A DNA stretch of 64,000 bases from assembly GCA_021732005.1 (NCBI GenBank), contig JAKFVT010000027.1:1-64000 (forward strand), read 5' to 3'. The DNA comes from Mycobacterium sp. (lineage in GTDB: Bacteria; Actinomycetota; Actinomycetes; Mycobacteriales; Mycobacteriaceae). A program made the position numbers and the translations under genes. Below, in pieces: positions 30,309-41,033 of the stretch (positions within the stretch are counted from its first letter, which is position 1; each line of letters starts with the position of its first letter). The notes under the pieces are model-generated. The model was not told the origin of the DNA, did not search any database, and saw only the letters and a program-made list of their open reading frames with translations.

Positions 30309-33077
30309 CTACCCGCCATCAACAGCGACGACGCCGCGCCGGACGTCCTCGATGGCACGGTTGGCGGTCTTACGCAGCCCGGCTTCCGGCCCGGCATTAC
30401 GGACCTGGTCGAGCAGATCGAGCACTTGCCGGCACCACCGCACGAAATCGCCCGCCGGCAGCGGGGTCCCGGCACCGGCGACGTCGGAGGCCGCCAGCGC
30501 GGCCGCCAGGTCGCCGGTCGTCGCCCACCGATAGATGGCGGCGACGAATCCTTCGTCGGGCTCGCGTGTCGGGCTGATCCGGTGCCGGTTCTCGTCGGCC
30601 CGCAGTTGCCCGGACATCCGCCGCATCTCGACCAGCGCGCGCCGCACGTTGGCTGTCGGCATCTCGATGGCATGCGACGGGGTGGGGCCGTCGCTGCCGC
30701 GGGTCTCGAACACGACCGCGGACAGCGCGGCGGCCAACTCGGCGGGAGCCAGCCCCTTCCAGACACCCTTGCGCAGGCATTCGGCGACCAGCAGATCGCT
30801 TTCGTTGTAGATCCGCGTCAGCAGCCGGCCGTCGGCGGTGACGCCGAAATCGCCGTCGCGCTGTTCGATGAAGCCGCGCTCGGTCAGCAACCCCACGATG
30901 CGGTCGAATGTGCGGGCCAGCGAGTTCGTCGCCGCACTGACCTTCTTGCGGATCTGCTCGTTGTCACGTTCGACCCGTAGATATCGCTCGCCGATCCGAA
31001 CCTGGGCATCCCGGCCGGCCATGTCGTGCACCGAGTGCTTACGCATCGACTCCCGCAACGCGAGCAGCTCGGGATCGATGTCGGGTGCGTCCTCGGCGTC
31101 GCCGCGGCGTTTCCTTGTCGACGGCACCCGTAACCCGGACGCCGCCGATAGCAGCGCCGAGGCGAGGTCACGGCGCACTCGCGGCTGCCGGTGCTCGACC
31201 CGTTTGGGTAGCGTCATCGATCCGATCGCCGCCGCGACACCGGCGAAGTCGGCCGAGGAAACCCTTCCCGCCCAACGGTTTTCGGTTAAAACCAAGGGCC
31301 GCGGATCGGTCGACTCGTTGGCCGCCTCCAGCACCACGGCCAACCCGCCGCGCCGGCCCTGCGTGATGTTGATGATGTCGCCGCGGCGCAGCGCCGCCAG
31401 GGTATCGGTGGTCGCCTGCCTGCGTTGCAGCCGCGAGGCCCGCGACTGCGCCCGTTCCCGCTCGCTGATCTTCGCGCGCAGTCGCACGTAGTCGAGGATC
31501 GCCGGCTCCTTGTCCGGCTGTGTGCGGCGGTCCCAGCCAAGTTCGGTGGCGATGTCGTCGAGCATCTTCTCGCCGCGTTCGACACCACGGACCAGCCCCA
31601 CCACCGACCGGTCGGCCTGGAACTGCGCGAACGACCGCTCCAGCAACTGGTGGGCCTGCTCCGGACCCATCTGGTTCACCAGATTGATGGTCATGTTGTA
31701 CGACGGTGCGAACGAGCTGCGCAGCGGGAAGGTCCGGGTGGACGCCAGCCCGGCCACCTCGGCCGGTTCGACGTCGGGAGTCCACAGCACGACGGCGTGG
31801 CCCTCGACGTCGATCCCGCGCCGCCCGGCCCGCCCGGTCAGCTGGGTGTACTCCCCCGGCGTCAGCGGCAGGTGTTGCTCGCCGTTAAACTTGACCAGCT
31901 TCTCCAGCACGACGGTGCGGGCCGGCATGTTGATGCCCAGCGCCAGTGTCTCGGTGGCGAACACGGCCTTGACCAGTCCGGCGGTGAACAGCTCCTCGAC
32001 GGTGTGCCGAAAGACCGGCAGCATGCCGGCATGGTGGGCGGCCAGCCCGCGCAGCAGCCCCTCGCGCCACTCGTAGTAGTCCAGCACCGCCAGGTCGGCG
32101 TCGGCGAGATCGCCGCAGCGCCGGTCGATCACCTGCGCGATCCGCTTGCGGTCCTCGTCGTCGGTCAGCCGCAGCGGGCTGCGCAGGCATTGTTTGACCG
32201 CGGCGTCGCAGCCGGCGCGGGAGAAGATGAAGGTGATCGCAGGTAGCAGACCCTCGCGGTCCAGCGAGGCGATCACATCGGGGCGCGACGGCGGACGGTG
32301 CAGACCCGATCTGCCACCGGGACGCCCCGGCCCGCGGCGGCGCGGCTCCCAATCCGTCAACCGTTCGGCCTCGCGCCGGTGCGCGATGTGGCGGATGAGG
32401 TCCGGGTCGACGAGGTGCTGCTTACCCTCGCGGTCGTAGTCGAACAGGTCGAACAGCCGCTTGCCCACCAACACGTGCTGCCACAACGGAACCGGCCGGT
32501 GCTCGTCGACGACGACGGTGGTGTCGCCGCGCACGGTCTGGATCCACCCGCCGAATTCCTCGGCGTTGCTGACCGTGGCTGACAGGCTGACCAGCCGCAC
32601 ATCCTCTGGCAGATGCAGGATGACCTCCTCCCACACGGCACCGCGCATCCGGTCGGCGAGGAAGTGGACTTCGTCCATCACGACATGCGAAAGCCCGTGC
32701 AGCGCATCAGAACCGGCGTAAAGCATGTTGCGCAGCACCTCGGTGGTCATCACCACCACCGGTGCGTCGCCATTGACCGACTGATCGCCGGTCAGCAGGC
32801 CGATGTTCTCCGCCCCGTACCGGCGCACCAGGTCGTTGTGCTTCTGGTTGCTCAGCGCCTTGATCGGTGTGGTGTAGAAGCACTTTCGGCCCGCCGTGAG
32901 CGCCAGGTGTACCGCGAACTCACCGACCACCGTCTTGCCTGCGCCGGTCGGTGCGCACACCAGCACACCGTGGCCGCGTTCGAGCGCTTCACACGCCTTG
33001 CGCTGGAACGGATCGAGGGTGAACGTCAGCAGCTCGGTGAACTGACGCAGCTCGGGAGTGTCAGGTGATGTCGTCAT
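30309..33077 (-). CDS. helY: DEAD/DEAH-box (Ski2-like) RNA helicase HelY
   Basis: The 922-residue protein is a Ski2-like superfamily 2 helicase. Motifs appear in order: Q-like [16 protein letters not shown], Walker [10 protein letters not shown] (about residue 40), [18 protein letters not shown] box [43 protein letters not shown] and the motif VI arginines in [14 protein letters not shown]. The C-terminal region holds the DSHCT-type domain. HelY is thought to act in RNA turnover or with the exosome-like degradosome. The start ATG 33075-33077 overlaps the tatC end by 17 bases; the frame upstream of it runs antisense-like through tatC and is not used. M. tuberculosis Rv2092c has the same neighbours. 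Confidence 0.95.
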   Translation of the reverse strand: MTTSPDTPELRQFTELLTFTLDPFQRKACEALERGHGVLVCAPTGAGKTVVGEFAVHLALTAGRKCFYTTPIKALSNQKHNDLVRRYGAENIGLLTGDQSVNGDAPVVVMTTEVLRNMLYAGSDALHGLSHVVMDEVHFLADRMRGAVWEEVILHLPEDVRLVSLSATVSNAEEFGGWIQTVRGDTTVVVDEHRPVPLWQHVLVGKRLFDLFDYDREGKQHLVDPDLIRHIAHRREAERLTDWEPRRRGPGRPGGRSGLHRPPSRPDVIASLDREGLLPAITFIFSRAGCDAAVKQCLRSPLRLTDDEDRKRIAQVIDRRCGDLADADLAVLDYYEWREGLLRGLAAHHAGMLPVFRHTVEELFTAGLVKAVFATETLALGINMPARTVVLEKLVKFNGEQHLPLTPGEYTQLTGRAGRRGIDVEGHAVVLWTPDVEPAEVAGLASTRTFPLRSSFAPSYNMTINLVNQMGPEQAHQLLERSFAQFQADRSVVGLVRGVERGEKMLDDIATELGWDRRTQPDKEPAILDYVRLRAKISERERAQSRASRLQRRQATTDTLAALRRGDIINITQGRRGGLAVVLEAANESTDPRPLVLTENRWAGRVSSADFAGVAAAIGSMTLPKRVEHRQPRVRRDLASALLSAASGLRVPSTRKRRGDAEDAPDIDPELLALRESMRKHSVHDMAGRDAQVRIGERYLRVERDNEQIRKKVSAATNSLARTFDRIVGLLTERGFIEQRDGDFGVTADGRLLTRIYNESDLLVAECLRKGVWKGLAPAELAAALSAVVFETRGSDGPTPSHAIEMPTANVRRALVEMRRMSGQLRADENRHRISPTREPDEGFVAAIYRWATTGDLAAALAASDVAGAGTPLPAGDFVRWCRQVLDLLDQVRNAGPEAGLRKTANRAIEDVRRGVVAVDGG

Positions 33078-33996
33078 GCTGTGCCGCATACGACGCCGGA
33101 GCGGCCACCGGTTCCGGCGCCTCGATGGGTGCGGCCTGCTCGTCGGGAATCTCGGCCTGCGCCTCGCGTTTGGCCTTGCGCCGGTCGCTGATCCGGGCGA
33201 TCTGGATGGCGAATTCCAGGAGCAGCGTGAGCGCAAGACCCAGCGCCAGCATCGAGAACGGGTCCGAGCCGGGCGTGGCAAACGCGGCGAAGACGAACAC
33301 CCCGAAGATCAATCCCCGTCGCCAGGATTTGAGCTTCTCGTAGGACAGCACGCCGATCAGGTTGAGCATGATGATCAGCAGCGGGAACTCGAAACTCACG
33401 CCGAAGATCAGCAGCAGATTGATCAGGAATCCGAAGTACTGGTCGCCGGACAGCGCGGTCACCTGGACGTCACTGCCGACCGTCAAGAGGAAGTGCAGGG
33501 CCTTCGACAGGACGAAGTAGGCAAGCACGGTGCCCGACACGAACAGCAGCGCGGCGAAGAAGACGAACACCGACGCGAAGCGGCGCTCATTGCGGTACAG
33601 CCCCGGGGTGATGAAGGCCCACAACTGGTAGAGCCACACCGGGCAGGCCATCACGATGCCCGCGGTGAGGCCGACCTTGAGCCGCAACATGAACTGGTCG
33701 AACGGTGCGGTCGCCAGCAGACGACAGCCACCGTCAGCACTGATGTCGGCGCGCGCCGACTGCGGTAGTGAGCAGTACGGGTCGCGCAGCCATTCGCCCA
33801 GGCTCTCCAGGCCGAAGATCCCATGGCTGTACCAGAGGAAGCCAATGATCGTGGTCAGTGCGACGGCACCCATCGCGATCAGCAGGCGGTACCGCAACTC
33901 CCGGATGTGGTCGACAAGGGACATGGTCCCGTCCGGATTGACGCGGCTGCGGCGTTGACGGGGGTCCAGCCGCGACAGAAGTTTAGGTGTGCGCAC
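33061..33996 (-). CDS. tatC: Sec-independent protein translocase TatC
   Basis: TatC is the six-helix receptor that binds twin-arginine signal peptides. The 311-residue protein shows the TatC core: [14 protein letters not shown] near residue 26-39 at the first helix, the periplasmic loop with a Cys pair (DPYCSLPQ and DGGCRLL), [30 protein letters not shown] and [15 protein letters not shown] charged tail after the last helix ([13 protein letters not shown]) extends into the cytoplasm. The start is GTG 33994-33996, giving a basic N-terminus like Rv2093c. It lies between tatA and helY in one operon. Confidence 0.96.
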   Translation of the reverse strand: MRTPKLLSRLDPRQRRSRVNPDGTMSLVDHIRELRYRLLIAMGAVALTTIIGFLWYSHGIFGLESLGEWLRDPYCSLPQSARADISADGGCRLLATAPFDQFMLRLKVGLTAGIVMACPVWLYQLWAFITPGLYRNERRFASVFVFFAALLFVSGTVLAYFVLSKALHFLLTVGSDVQVTALSGDQYFGFLINLLLIFGVSFEFPLLIIMLNLIGVLSYEKLKSWRRGLIFGVFVFAAFATPGSDPFSMLALGLALTLLLEFAIQIARISDRRKAKREAQAEIPDEQAAPIEAPEPVAAPASYAAQHDDIT

Positions 33997-34041
33997 GGCA
34001 GCGGCAGACTACGGGCGTCGGGGCGCCCGGTTGTCGTCGGT

Positions 34042-34305
34042 TCAGGCCGGTTTGGCGTCGGTGTGGCTCTGGGCCGGCGGGGTCACCGGTGCCTCGACGC
34101 GCTCGGACTGCACCTGAGTGGGAGGCTGCGCGGGCGTGACGGGAGTGTCCGCCTTGTGCTCGTTCTGCAGCTCCTTGACCTCTGACTTGAAGATGCGCAT
34201 CGACTTGCCCAGTGAGCGGGCGGCATCAGGCAACCTTTTCGACCCGAAGAGCAGCACGACCACCGCGATGAGAATCAGCCAGTGCCACGGTTGTAGAGCA
34301 CCCAA
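34042..34305 (-). CDS. tatA: twin-arginine translocase subunit TatA
   Basis: TatA forms the pore-like oligomer of the Tat system. From a TTG at 34303-34305 the 87-residue protein reads [20 protein letters not shown], a single membrane helix, then the [17 protein letters not shown] amphipathic helix with the FG hinge, then a Pro/Thr-rich acidic tail. I chose this TTG because GGAGG lies at the right distance and MG.LQPWHW is the usual mycobacterial N-terminus; the GTG at 34314 would place that GGAG directly against the codon. TatB is not in the window. Confidence 0.93.
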   Translation of the reverse strand: MGALQPWHWLILIAVVVLLFGSKRLPDAARSLGKSMRIFKSEVKELQNEHKADTPVTPAQPPTQVQSERVEAPVTPPAQSHTDAKPA

Positions 34306-34370
34306 TTTGGTCACCTCCAGAAGTTGTCTCGATGCTACCCCACCGGCCCCACGTCCAGCCGGTATGCAGG

Positions 34371-35342
34371 TCAGCCGCTCAGCTCGGAATACGCGGCCAA
34401 GGCTGCGGCCGCACTCTCACGCACCCGGGTTACCAGCGTCTCCGGTTCGAGGACTCGGACGTCGGCGCCGAATCCCAGTAGCGCCCGGCACATCCACTCC
34501 TCCGAGGCGTAGGTCATCGAGGCCTTGTGGTAGCCGTCGGGCAGTTCCTCGAGGATCCGCATCGGGTAGTACTCGAGCATCCAGGTCGCCGTCGGGGCCA
34601 GCAGCAGGGTGGCGGCGGGCAGCGCAGGATCGGCGTCGAACAGTGAGGTGTCCGGGGGTGCCTGCTTGGCCGGCTCGGGCGGAACGGCGGCCTGGTCGAG
34701 CACGGTGGCCTCGACGATGCGGTCGAACCGGAACAGTCGCACTCCCTCGGCGTCGCGCGCCCAGGCCTGCAGATAACTGTGGTCGCCGACCAGCACCACC
34801 CGGATCGGGTCGACGACGCGGCTGGTCAAGGTGTCCCTGGACGCCGAGTAGTACTCGATGTTCAGGGCCCGACCGTCACGAACGGCGGCGCGCACCGCGG
34901 CGGCGGTGTCGCTTTCGATGGGCGCTCGCTCGTCCACCGCGACGACGGCATGGGTGTGGTCATGGCCGACGGTGCCGGCCGCCGATTCGATCTTGGCAAT
35001 GGCGCTCAGCGCGGCCTGCGGGTCGACGACACCGGGGATGTCGACCAGCGCCCGCAGCGCGACCAGCAGACCGGTGGCCTCCGGCGAGGTCAGCCGCAGC
35101 GGCTCGTCCATGCCCGCCGAGAACGTCACTTTGATCGAGTCGCCGGAGAACTCGAAGTCGATCAGGTCGCCGGGCCCGTACCCGGGCAGGCCGCACATCC
35201 AGAGCTGGTCGAGGTCCTGCTCGAGTTGCTTGCGGGTCACGCCCAGATCGGCGGCGGCCTCGTCATAGGTGATGCTGGGGTTGGCCTTGAGGTACGGCAC
35301 CATGTTGAGCAGCCGCACCAGCCGCGTGGAAACGGGTGTCAT
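34371..35342 (-). CDS. pafC: WYL-domain transcriptional regulator PafC
   Basis: PafC works with PafB as a heterodimeric activator of the LexA-independent mycobacterial DNA-damage response. The 323-residue protein has an N-terminal helix-turn-helix ([36 protein letters not shown]), a WYL domain ([38 protein letters not shown]) and the C-terminal WCX region. Start ATG 35340-35342 overlaps the pafB stop as ATGA, and the longer upstream frame lies inside pafB. It sits just upstream of tatA. WYL domains are thought to bind single-stranded DNA as the damage signal. Confidence 0.95.
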   Translation of the reverse strand: MTPVSTRLVRLLNMVPYLKANPSITYDEAAADLGVTRKQLEQDLDQLWMCGLPGYGPGDLIDFEFSGDSIKVTFSAGMDEPLRLTSPEATGLLVALRALVDIPGVVDPQAALSAIAKIESAAGTVGHDHTHAVVAVDERAPIESDTAAAVRAAVRDGRALNIEYYSASRDTLTSRVVDPIRVVLVGDHSYLQAWARDAEGVRLFRFDRIVEATVLDQAAVPPEPAKQAPPDTSLFDADPALPAATLLLAPTATWMLEYYPMRILEELPDGYHKASMTYASEEWMCRALLGFGADVRVLEPETLVTRVRESAAAALAAYSELSG

Positions 35343-36328
35343 GCCTGCACCCCCGCCTGCACCCGCAACCGCTGGACCACGTCGTCGCGCAGTGTGGCCG
35401 GTTCCAGGACCAGCGCGTCGGCGCCGTAGCCCGCGACCTCGCGGGCGAGCCGGTCCCGGGTGCCGATGTCGAGTTCGATCACCTCGCCTGAGCGTCCGCC
35501 GATGCTGCGCGCTCCCGTGGATTTTCCGTTGCGGCGCAACGACGTCGCCTTCCCGTCGGCAACCCACACCGATGCCTTCACCCCGCTGGGGGCTTCGCCG
35601 ATCGCCCGGTCGACGATCGCCCGCAGATCGACCCCGACGGGTCTGGTGATAGATCCCGGTGGTCCGACGCATGCGATGTCGGCGCCGATGCGGGACAGCC
35701 GAAATGTTCTGGTGGCGTTGCGGTCCCGGTCATGCCCGACGAGATACCAGCGGCCCCGGTCGGTGATCACTCCCCACGGTTCCACGGTGCGCACGGTGTA
35801 GGGGTCGGTCGGCAGGGACCGGTGGCGGAACTGGACCGGTTGACCGGAGTCGATGGCCGACAACAGGTTTCCCAGCACGTCTTCGGATCCGCGCAACCCG
35901 GGCGGTCCCGAAGCGGTGGTGATCGCGACGGCGGCGTCGGGATCGACGTCGACGCCGGCCGCCCGCAGCTTCAGAAGGGCGCCCTGGGTCGCGGTGATCA
36001 GTTCCGGCGATTCCCAGAGTTTGGTGGCGATCGCGACGGCGCCCGCCTCCTCGTCGGTGAGTTCGATGTCGGGCAGCGCGTAGGCGTCGCGGTTGATCCG
36101 GTAGCCCTCGGTGGGGTCGAACGACGACACCCGCCCGGTCTCCAAGGGGATGCCCAGATCACGCAGCTCGTTCTTGTCGCGCTCGAACATCCGGGAGAAC
36201 GCCTCGTCGCTGGGGCTCTCGGCGTAGCCGGCCACACTGGCGCGGATGCGATCCGCGGTGATGTAGCCGTGCGTGGACAGCAGCGCGATGACGAGGTTCA
36301 TCAACCGCTCTACTTTGGATGTCGCCAC
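35339..36328 (-). CDS. pafB: WYL-domain transcriptional regulator PafB
   Basis: PafB is the partner of PafC. Its 329 residues show the winged-helix N-terminus KVERLMNLVIALLSTHGYITADRI, the YPS-like linker, and a WYL domain with VQFRHRSLPTDPYTVRTVEPWGVITDRGRWYLVGHDRDR. The GTG start (36326-36328) lies 49 bases from the pafA stop codon, and a TAAGGT hexamer 7 bases upstream suggests a leaderless message independent of pafA. PafBC activates many repair genes such as recA and adnAB in mycobacteria. Confidence 0.95.
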   Translation of the reverse strand: MATSKVERLMNLVIALLSTHGYITADRIRASVAGYAESPSDEAFSRMFERDKNELRDLGIPLETGRVSSFDPTEGYRINRDAYALPDIELTDEEAGAVAIATKLWESPELITATQGALLKLRAAGVDVDPDAAVAITTASGPPGLRGSEDVLGNLLSAIDSGQPVQFRHRSLPTDPYTVRTVEPWGVITDRGRWYLVGHDRDRNATRTFRLSRIGADIACVGPPGSITRPVGVDLRAIVDRAIGEAPSGVKASVWVADGKATSLRRNGKSTGARSIGGRSGEVIELDIGTRDRLAREVAGYGADALVLEPATLRDDVVQRLRVQAGVQA

Positions 36329-36335
36329 TCGGAAA

Positions 36336-36341
36336 ACCTTA
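36336..36341 (-). promoter_or_regulatory. minus-10 element of pafB-pafC
   Basis: TAAGGT (minus strand) lies 7 bases before the GTG at 36328, inside the 48-base gap after pafA. It would permit pafBC transcription apart from pafA. Confidence 0.4.
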
Positions 36342-36376
36342 GCGGGAAACGGTGCGCCGCCCCTGCGGCGCGCTCG

Positions 36377-37735
36377 TCACATGCTGGCGATGAGTCGCTT
36401 CACCCGCTCGTCGACCGAGCGGAACGGGTCCTTGCACAGCACAGTGCGCTGAGCCTGGTCGTTGAGCTTGAGATGCACCCAGTCGACGGTGAAATCGCGG
36501 CCCGCCTCCTGGGCGGCGCTGATGAACTCGCCGCGCAACTTGGCCCGCGTGGTCTGCGGCGGGGTGTCGACGGCGGCCTCGATCTCCTCGTCGGTGGTGA
36601 TCCGAGTCGCCAGGCCCTTGCGCTGCAGCAGATCGAACACGCCGCGGCCGCGCTTGATGTCGTGGTATGCCAGGTCCAGCTGGCTGATCTTCGGATCGGA
36701 CAGCTCCATGCTGTAGCGGTCCTGATACCGCTGGAACAGCTTGCGCTTGATCACCCAGTCGATCTCGGTGTCGACCTTGGCGAAGTCCTGGCTCTCGACG
36801 GCGTCGAGCTGGCGGCCCCACAGGTCGACCACCTGGTCGATCTGGGTGTTGGGCTCGCGGGTCTGCAGGTACTCCACCGCGCGGGCGTAGTACTCGCGCT
36901 GGATGTCCAGGGCGCTGGCCTGCCGTCCACCGGCGAGGCGCACCGGCCGGCGTCCGGTCAGGTCGTGGCTGACCTCGCGGATCGCCCGGATGGGGTTGTC
37001 CAGTGAGAAGTCGCGGAACGCGACACCGGCCTCAATCATCTCCAGCACCAGCGAGGCGGTGCCGACCTTGAGCATCGTGGTGGACTCGCACATGTTGGAG
37101 TCCCCGACGATCACATGCAGCCTGCGGTACTTCTCGGCGTCGGCGTGCGGTTCGTCTCGGGTGTTGATGATCGGGCGCGACCGGGTGGTGGCGCTCGAGA
37201 CGCCTTCCCAGATGTGTTCGGCGCGCTGGCTCAGGCAGAACGTGGCCGCCTTGGGGGTCTGCAACACCTTGCCCGCGCCGCAGATCAGCTGGCGGGTGAC
37301 CAGGAACGGCAGCAGCACATCGGAGATGCGGGAGAACTCGCCGGCCCGCACGATCAGGTAGTTCTCGTGGCAGCCGTAGGAGTTTCCGGCCGAATCGGTG
37401 TTGTTCTTGAACAGGTAGATGTCCCCGCCGATGCCTTCGTCGGCCAGTCGCTGTTCGGCGTCGATCAGGAGATCTTCCAGCACCCGCTCACCGGCGCGGT
37501 CGTGAGTGACCAGCTGCGTCAGGTTGTCGCACTCGGCGGTGGCGTACTCGGGGTGGCTGCCCACGTCGAGGTACAGGCGCGCGCCGTTGCGCAGGAACAC
37601 GTTCGAGCTGCGGCCCCACGACACCACCCGGCGGAACAGGTACCGGGCGACCTCGTCCGGACTGAGCCGGCGATGGCCGTGGAACGTGCAGGTGACACCG
37701 AATTCGGTTTCGATGCCCATGATTCTCCGCTGCAC
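36377..37735 (-). CDS. pafA: Pup-protein ligase PafA
   Basis: PafA couples the C-terminal glutamate of Pup to substrate lysines using ATP. The protein has exactly 452 residues, the M. tuberculosis length, and very high similarity: [14 protein letters not shown] with the ATP/Mg glutamates, [16 protein letters not shown] with catalytic-region Asp57, [40 protein letters not shown], and a C-terminal small domain ending [14 protein letters not shown]. It belongs to the glutamine synthetase/carboxylate-amine ligase superfamily, like Dop. Start is a GTG (37733-37735). Adjacent pafBC are historically named for this locus but act in DNA damage. Confidence 0.98.
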   Translation of the reverse strand: MQRRIMGIETEFGVTCTFHGHRRLSPDEVARYLFRRVVSWGRSSNVFLRNGARLYLDVGSHPEYATAECDNLTQLVTHDRAGERVLEDLLIDAEQRLADEGIGGDIYLFKNNTDSAGNSYGCHENYLIVRAGEFSRISDVLLPFLVTRQLICGAGKVLQTPKAATFCLSQRAEHIWEGVSSATTRSRPIINTRDEPHADAEKYRRLHVIVGDSNMCESTTMLKVGTASLVLEMIEAGVAFRDFSLDNPIRAIREVSHDLTGRRPVRLAGGRQASALDIQREYYARAVEYLQTREPNTQIDQVVDLWGRQLDAVESQDFAKVDTEIDWVIKRKLFQRYQDRYSMELSDPKISQLDLAYHDIKRGRGVFDLLQRKGLATRITTDEEIEAAVDTPPQTTRAKLRGEFISAAQEAGRDFTVDWVHLKLNDQAQRTVLCKDPFRSVDERVKRLIASM

Positions 37736-37742
37736 GACACCG

Positions 37743-37748
37743 AGCCTA
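37743..37748 (-). promoter_or_regulatory. minus-10 element of pafA
   Basis: TAGGCT (minus strand) ends 7 bases before the GTG at 37735. The same hexamer and spacing occur before dop. Confidence 0.45.
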
Positions 37749-37851
37749 CTGGTTGCTGTGGACTAGCGGTGGGCAAGCGGGGCGCGAAACGGGTTCAGAA
37801 TCCCTGTGGATTAGGGAAAAGCCGCCGCCGCGGGACATGCCAGCATGAGCC

Positions 37852-38124
37852 GTGCCCGAGCGCGTCGTCGTCGATACCGCCACGTTGGGGGCGCTGGCGG
37901 ACACGCTGACCCGCAGCGCAGGTCAACTCGCGGGCGTTGCGATCCCCGGCGTCGCGGAGCTACCCGGTTCTGCGCTGGGCGGTTTGGCCGCACCGGCACG
38001 CGTCACGGCTGAGGTGCACCAACTCGGCACGGCTCTGCAGGATTGGGTTTGCTCGGTGCGCCGGTCGGTGGAGGAACTCGCCGCCGCCGACGACACCGCC
38101 GCACAGCGTCTCCAGCCGCGGTGA
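37852..38124 (+). CDS. small WXG100-like/ESX-associated hypothetical protein
   Basis: The 90-residue protein starts with GTG and is predicted helical: VVVDTATLGALADTLTRSAGQLAG, a Gly/Pro break, then ARVTAEVHQLGTALQDWVCSVRRSVEELAAADDTAAQRLQPR. The two-helix shape with a central Gly/Pro turn and a Trp near the second helix resembles WXG100-like or TIGR-type ESX-associated proteins, but the strict WxG is absent. It overlaps the DUF1023 hydrolase start as GTGA (38121-38124). No signal peptide is seen. It may be an N-terminal partner or chaperone of that protein, which is an inference from coupling. Confidence 0.7.
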   Translation: MPERVVVDTATLGALADTLTRSAGQLAGVAIPGVAELPGSALGGLAAPARVTAEVHQLGTALQDWVCSVRRSVEELAAADDTAAQRLQPR

Positions 38125-39830
38125 GCCCGCCGACGGTGTCGCAGGTGCTCGCCTGGCGGCCAGACGAGCTCATCGATCTGGCCGGCGCATGGAACGAGGC
38201 CGCGGGCCGGCTTCAGGCTCAGGCCGACGCCGTCGACGACGAGGTTGCCGGCAGCACCGGCGTGTTCACCGGTTCGGCCGCGGGCGCGGCCCGCGAGGCG
38301 ATCGGTCCGACCACCGCGGGTCTGCGCGGGGTGTGCCGGGCGCTGATCCTGGCCGCCGCGCAGGCTCGGGACGCCGCCGAGGTCATCACCCGCTGTCGCG
38401 ACCGGGTCCTGGCGGTGGCGGCCGACGCCCGGCGCGACGGATGCGAGGTGCGCGAGGACGGGACGGTGAATCCCCCGACGGCACCGTCGGCGCTTCTGGT
38501 GGCGTGCGGCGGCGGTTCCGATGCGGTGGCGCGCACGATGCTGGAGGTCCGGGCGGCCGAGCTGACTCGCGTTCTGCAGGGGGCGTTGTCGGCGCTCGGC
38601 GCGGCCGATGCCGAGGCCGCCACCGCGATCGATGCGGCGTTCGATGCCACCCCGGCCGAGCCGGCACCGGTGCGCCCGGCGGGGGCCGCGGGCAATCCGG
38701 TGGCCGACTGGCCGCGGCTGAGCCAGGACAGCATCGCCGCGGCGGTCGCCGGGATGTCCGACGCCGACCGCCAGCGGCTGATCGAGTCCAGGCCGCACGA
38801 GGTGGGCAACACCGACGGCGTTCCGTGGGAGGGCCGGATCGCCGCCAACCGGATCAACATCGCCGACGCGATCCTCGATGAACGCCGCCGCATCGAGGTG
38901 CCCGACGACGTGAAGTTACGTGCCGCCGTCGCACCGACGTTGGAAGCAGCTGATGCTGAACGACTTTGGGCGACACTGCACGTAGATCCGACCATGCGGG
39001 CCGCGGCGATCGCCGCCTTCGACCACGACGCACGCAGCCGCATCGCCTACTACGAGAGCCTGCTCGCCGACGTTCCCGACCCGGTGGACCGTGATCGGCG
39101 GGTGCCCAGACAGATCCTGGCCTTCGACCCGCAGCGGGAGAGCTTCATCGAGTTGTCCGGTGACCTGACGCGGGCGCACGCACTCGCGGTGCTGGTGCCC
39201 GGACTCAACACCACCTTCGACGGCGCCGCCGACGATGTCGCCACGGCGCGGCGTTTTGTCGCCGGCTCCAAAGGCGACGTCGCGATGATCACCTATTTGG
39301 GTGGCCCGTTCCCGACCGGTCAGCTGCTCGCCGGGGTGGCCGACGCCGCCGATCCGCGCTATGCGCTGAAGATGGCGCCGCGACTGGTGGCGTTCAGCGA
39401 AGACGTCGAACGGCGCGCCGGGTCGATGCCGGTGACCTACCTGGGACATTCGTACGGCGGGTCGATCCTGGGCACGGCGGAACATTTCGGGTTGACCGCC
39501 GACCGGGTGATCTACGTGGAGGCCGCGGGTGCCGGTGTGGGCGTTCATGATCCGTCGGACTGGCACAACCGCAACCCCGATGTGTTGCGATTCTCCCTCA
39601 CCGCGCCCGGCGATCCGATCGGCCTGGTGCAGGGCATCCCGCTCGGGCCGCACGGGGCCGACCCCGACCGGTTGCCCGGTGTGATCCCGCTGGCCGCCGG
39701 GCGCACCCTCACCGGCGGGCCGATGGGGGGACTGTCGTCGCACAGCGACGTCCTCAACGAGCCGTCCGACGCGTGGCGCAACATCCTGGCGGTCATCACC
39801 GGCGACCGCGAGCACATCCGGGTCGGTTGA
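38121..39830 (+). CDS. DUF1023 alpha/beta hydrolase with helical ESX-like N-terminus
   Basis: The 569-residue protein starts with GTG overlapping the preceding stop. The first 200 residues are helical and Ala-rich (WNEAAGRLQAQADAVDDEV) like WXG/LXG-type domains; the C-terminal half is a DUF1023 alpha/beta hydrolase with LAVLVPGLNTTFDG, a nucleophile elbow TYLGHSYGGSILG and a late ..SSHSDVL histidine. The arrangement of a small helical protein followed by a helical-plus-hydrolase protein is common in mycobacteria and related actinobacteria. The substrate is unknown; lipase or esterase activity is possible. It ends 6 bases before the stop of the convergent FAD gene. Confidence 0.82.
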   Translation: MSPPTVSQVLAWRPDELIDLAGAWNEAAGRLQAQADAVDDEVAGSTGVFTGSAAGAAREAIGPTTAGLRGVCRALILAAAQARDAAEVITRCRDRVLAVAADARRDGCEVREDGTVNPPTAPSALLVACGGGSDAVARTMLEVRAAELTRVLQGALSALGAADAEAATAIDAAFDATPAEPAPVRPAGAAGNPVADWPRLSQDSIAAAVAGMSDADRQRLIESRPHEVGNTDGVPWEGRIAANRINIADAILDERRRIEVPDDVKLRAAVAPTLEAADAERLWATLHVDPTMRAAAIAAFDHDARSRIAYYESLLADVPDPVDRDRRVPRQILAFDPQRESFIELSGDLTRAHALAVLVPGLNTTFDGAADDVATARRFVAGSKGDVAMITYLGGPFPTGQLLAGVADAADPRYALKMAPRLVAFSEDVERRAGSMPVTYLGHSYGGSILGTAEHFGLTADRVIYVEAAGAGVGVHDPSDWHNRNPDVLRFSLTAPGDPIGLVQGIPLGPHGADPDRLPGVIPLAAGRTLTGGPMGGLSSHSDVLNEPSDAWRNILAVITGDREHIRVG

Positions 39831-39836
39831 GATCGG

Positions 39837-41033
39837 CTACGCCACGGGGTAATCCGGCAGCGCCAATCGCTGCCCCACCCCGGCGGATGCGCGCGACATC
39901 AGCGCCGTCGCCGCCTTGGCCGCCGGGCTCGCCGCGGTGCGGGCAACGCCATGGAGCGTCGCGATGCCAATCCGGCTGCGCGGGTTGGCAATCCGCAACA
40001 CTCCCGAACGCACGACGGGAGCCGAGGCCGCGAACGGCTGCATGCGGTCTTGGTACCGGCCCAGGGCCGCCGCATGGTCGGATGTGGCGGCGAGTTCGCC
40101 GGCGAGGATGTAGGCACCGATCAGCGCCAGGCTGGTGCCTGCACCGCCGAACGTGGCGTTGCAGAATGCACAGTCGCCGAGCAGGCCGATGCGACCCTTG
40201 CTCCACGAGGGCACGTGAATCTGGCCGGCGACCGAGAAGTACATCGGAGCACCGGCGTCGATCTCGCGCAGAATGCGCGGAGCGGCACCGCCGACGTCGG
40301 CAAAAGTCTTGCGCAGGATCGCGATTTGGTCACCCGGATCGAGATCTTCGATACCGCGGACATCGGAGATGAAGGTCAGGATGGCTCTGGTGCTGCCCAG
40401 GTTGTCCGGCCGGAGATGCACTCCGCGGGATCGCGTCGCGTGCTGCCAGTTCCACCATTGGTCATCACTGTCGGACCGAGGGATGGTGGCGTACGCGAAG
40501 TACATTCCCAGATCGTTGACCTCGGCGGCGCTCACGAACCTGCGCGATCGGGAGCGCAGGCCTTCGGCGACGATCAGGACGTCGGAGTCGAGCACGGTGC
40601 CGTCGTCGAGCACGGTGGTCACGTGGCCGCCGTGCTCGGTGACGTCCGTGATCTGGGTGCCGAAGCGGTAGTCCGTCTGACCCTGGGTGCGTTCGAGCAA
40701 TATGCGTGACAGCTCGCCGCGCAGGATCTCCAGTTCCGCGGTCGGGCCGTCGGGACCGCCCGGGGCGCCGACCGGAAAAGAAGCCGCCGCCTTGCCGGCT
40801 TCGGTGACAAACCGGGTTCCGATCTCACCGGTGTTGGCCTCGCGGACCTCGTCTTCGATGCCCATCCTGCGCACGACTTCCCGTGCCGCACCACGGATGT
40901 CGACGTTCTGGCCTTCGTCGCGTCGCTGGGGGTAGCGCTCGATCACCGTGGTGCGCCAGCCCCGCGCGGTCAGTTGGTCGGCCAGCGCCGGTCCGGCGAT
41001 ACCCGCACCGGAGATGACGGCGTGCGAACTCAG
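39837..41033 (-). CDS. FAD-dependent monooxygenase, apparent CTG start
   Basis: This 398-residue aromatic-hydroxylase-type protein has the Rossmann FAD site [14 protein letters not shown] at residues 8-21, a glutamate-terminated strand TTVIERYP, the central DG-type motif [14 protein letters not shown] and the late [20 protein letters not shown] (GD motif). The frame is open to 41033, but the only ATG/GTG/TTG downstream of the previous stop is the GTG at 40946, which would delete the FAD site. A CTG at 41031-41033, overlapping the prcA stop as CTGA and preceded by GGAGG seven bases away, is the best start. Homologues are tetracycline- or phenol-hydroxylase-like; the substrate is unknown. It follows prcA on the same transcript. 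Confidence 0.8.
   Translation of the reverse strand: MSSHAVISGAGIAGPALADQLTARGWRTTVIERYPQRRDEGQNVDIRGAAREVVRRMGIEDEVREANTGEIGTRFVTEAGKAAASFPVGAPGGPDGPTAELEILRGELSRILLERTQGQTDYRFGTQITDVTEHGGHVTTVLDDGTVLDSDVLIVAEGLRSRSRRFVSAAEVNDLGMYFAYATIPRSDSDDQWWNWQHATRSRGVHLRPDNLGSTRAILTFISDVRGIEDLDPGDQIAILRKTFADVGGAAPRILREIDAGAPMYFSVAGQIHVPSWSKGRIGLLGDCAFCNATFGGAGTSLALIGAYILAGELAATSDHAAALGRYQDRMQPFAASAPVVRSGVLRIANPRSRIGIATLHGVARTAASPAAKAATALMSRASAGVGQRLALPDYPVA

Noticed and set aside
34306..34314. GTG start for tatA at 34314
   Set aside because: The GGAG would touch the start codon, and the resulting N-terminus differs from mycobacterial TatA; TTG 34305 fits both.
37804..37814. DnaA-box-like TGTGGATTA
   Set aside because: One mismatch, isolated, and no dnaA/dnaN context; treated only as part of a short repeat.
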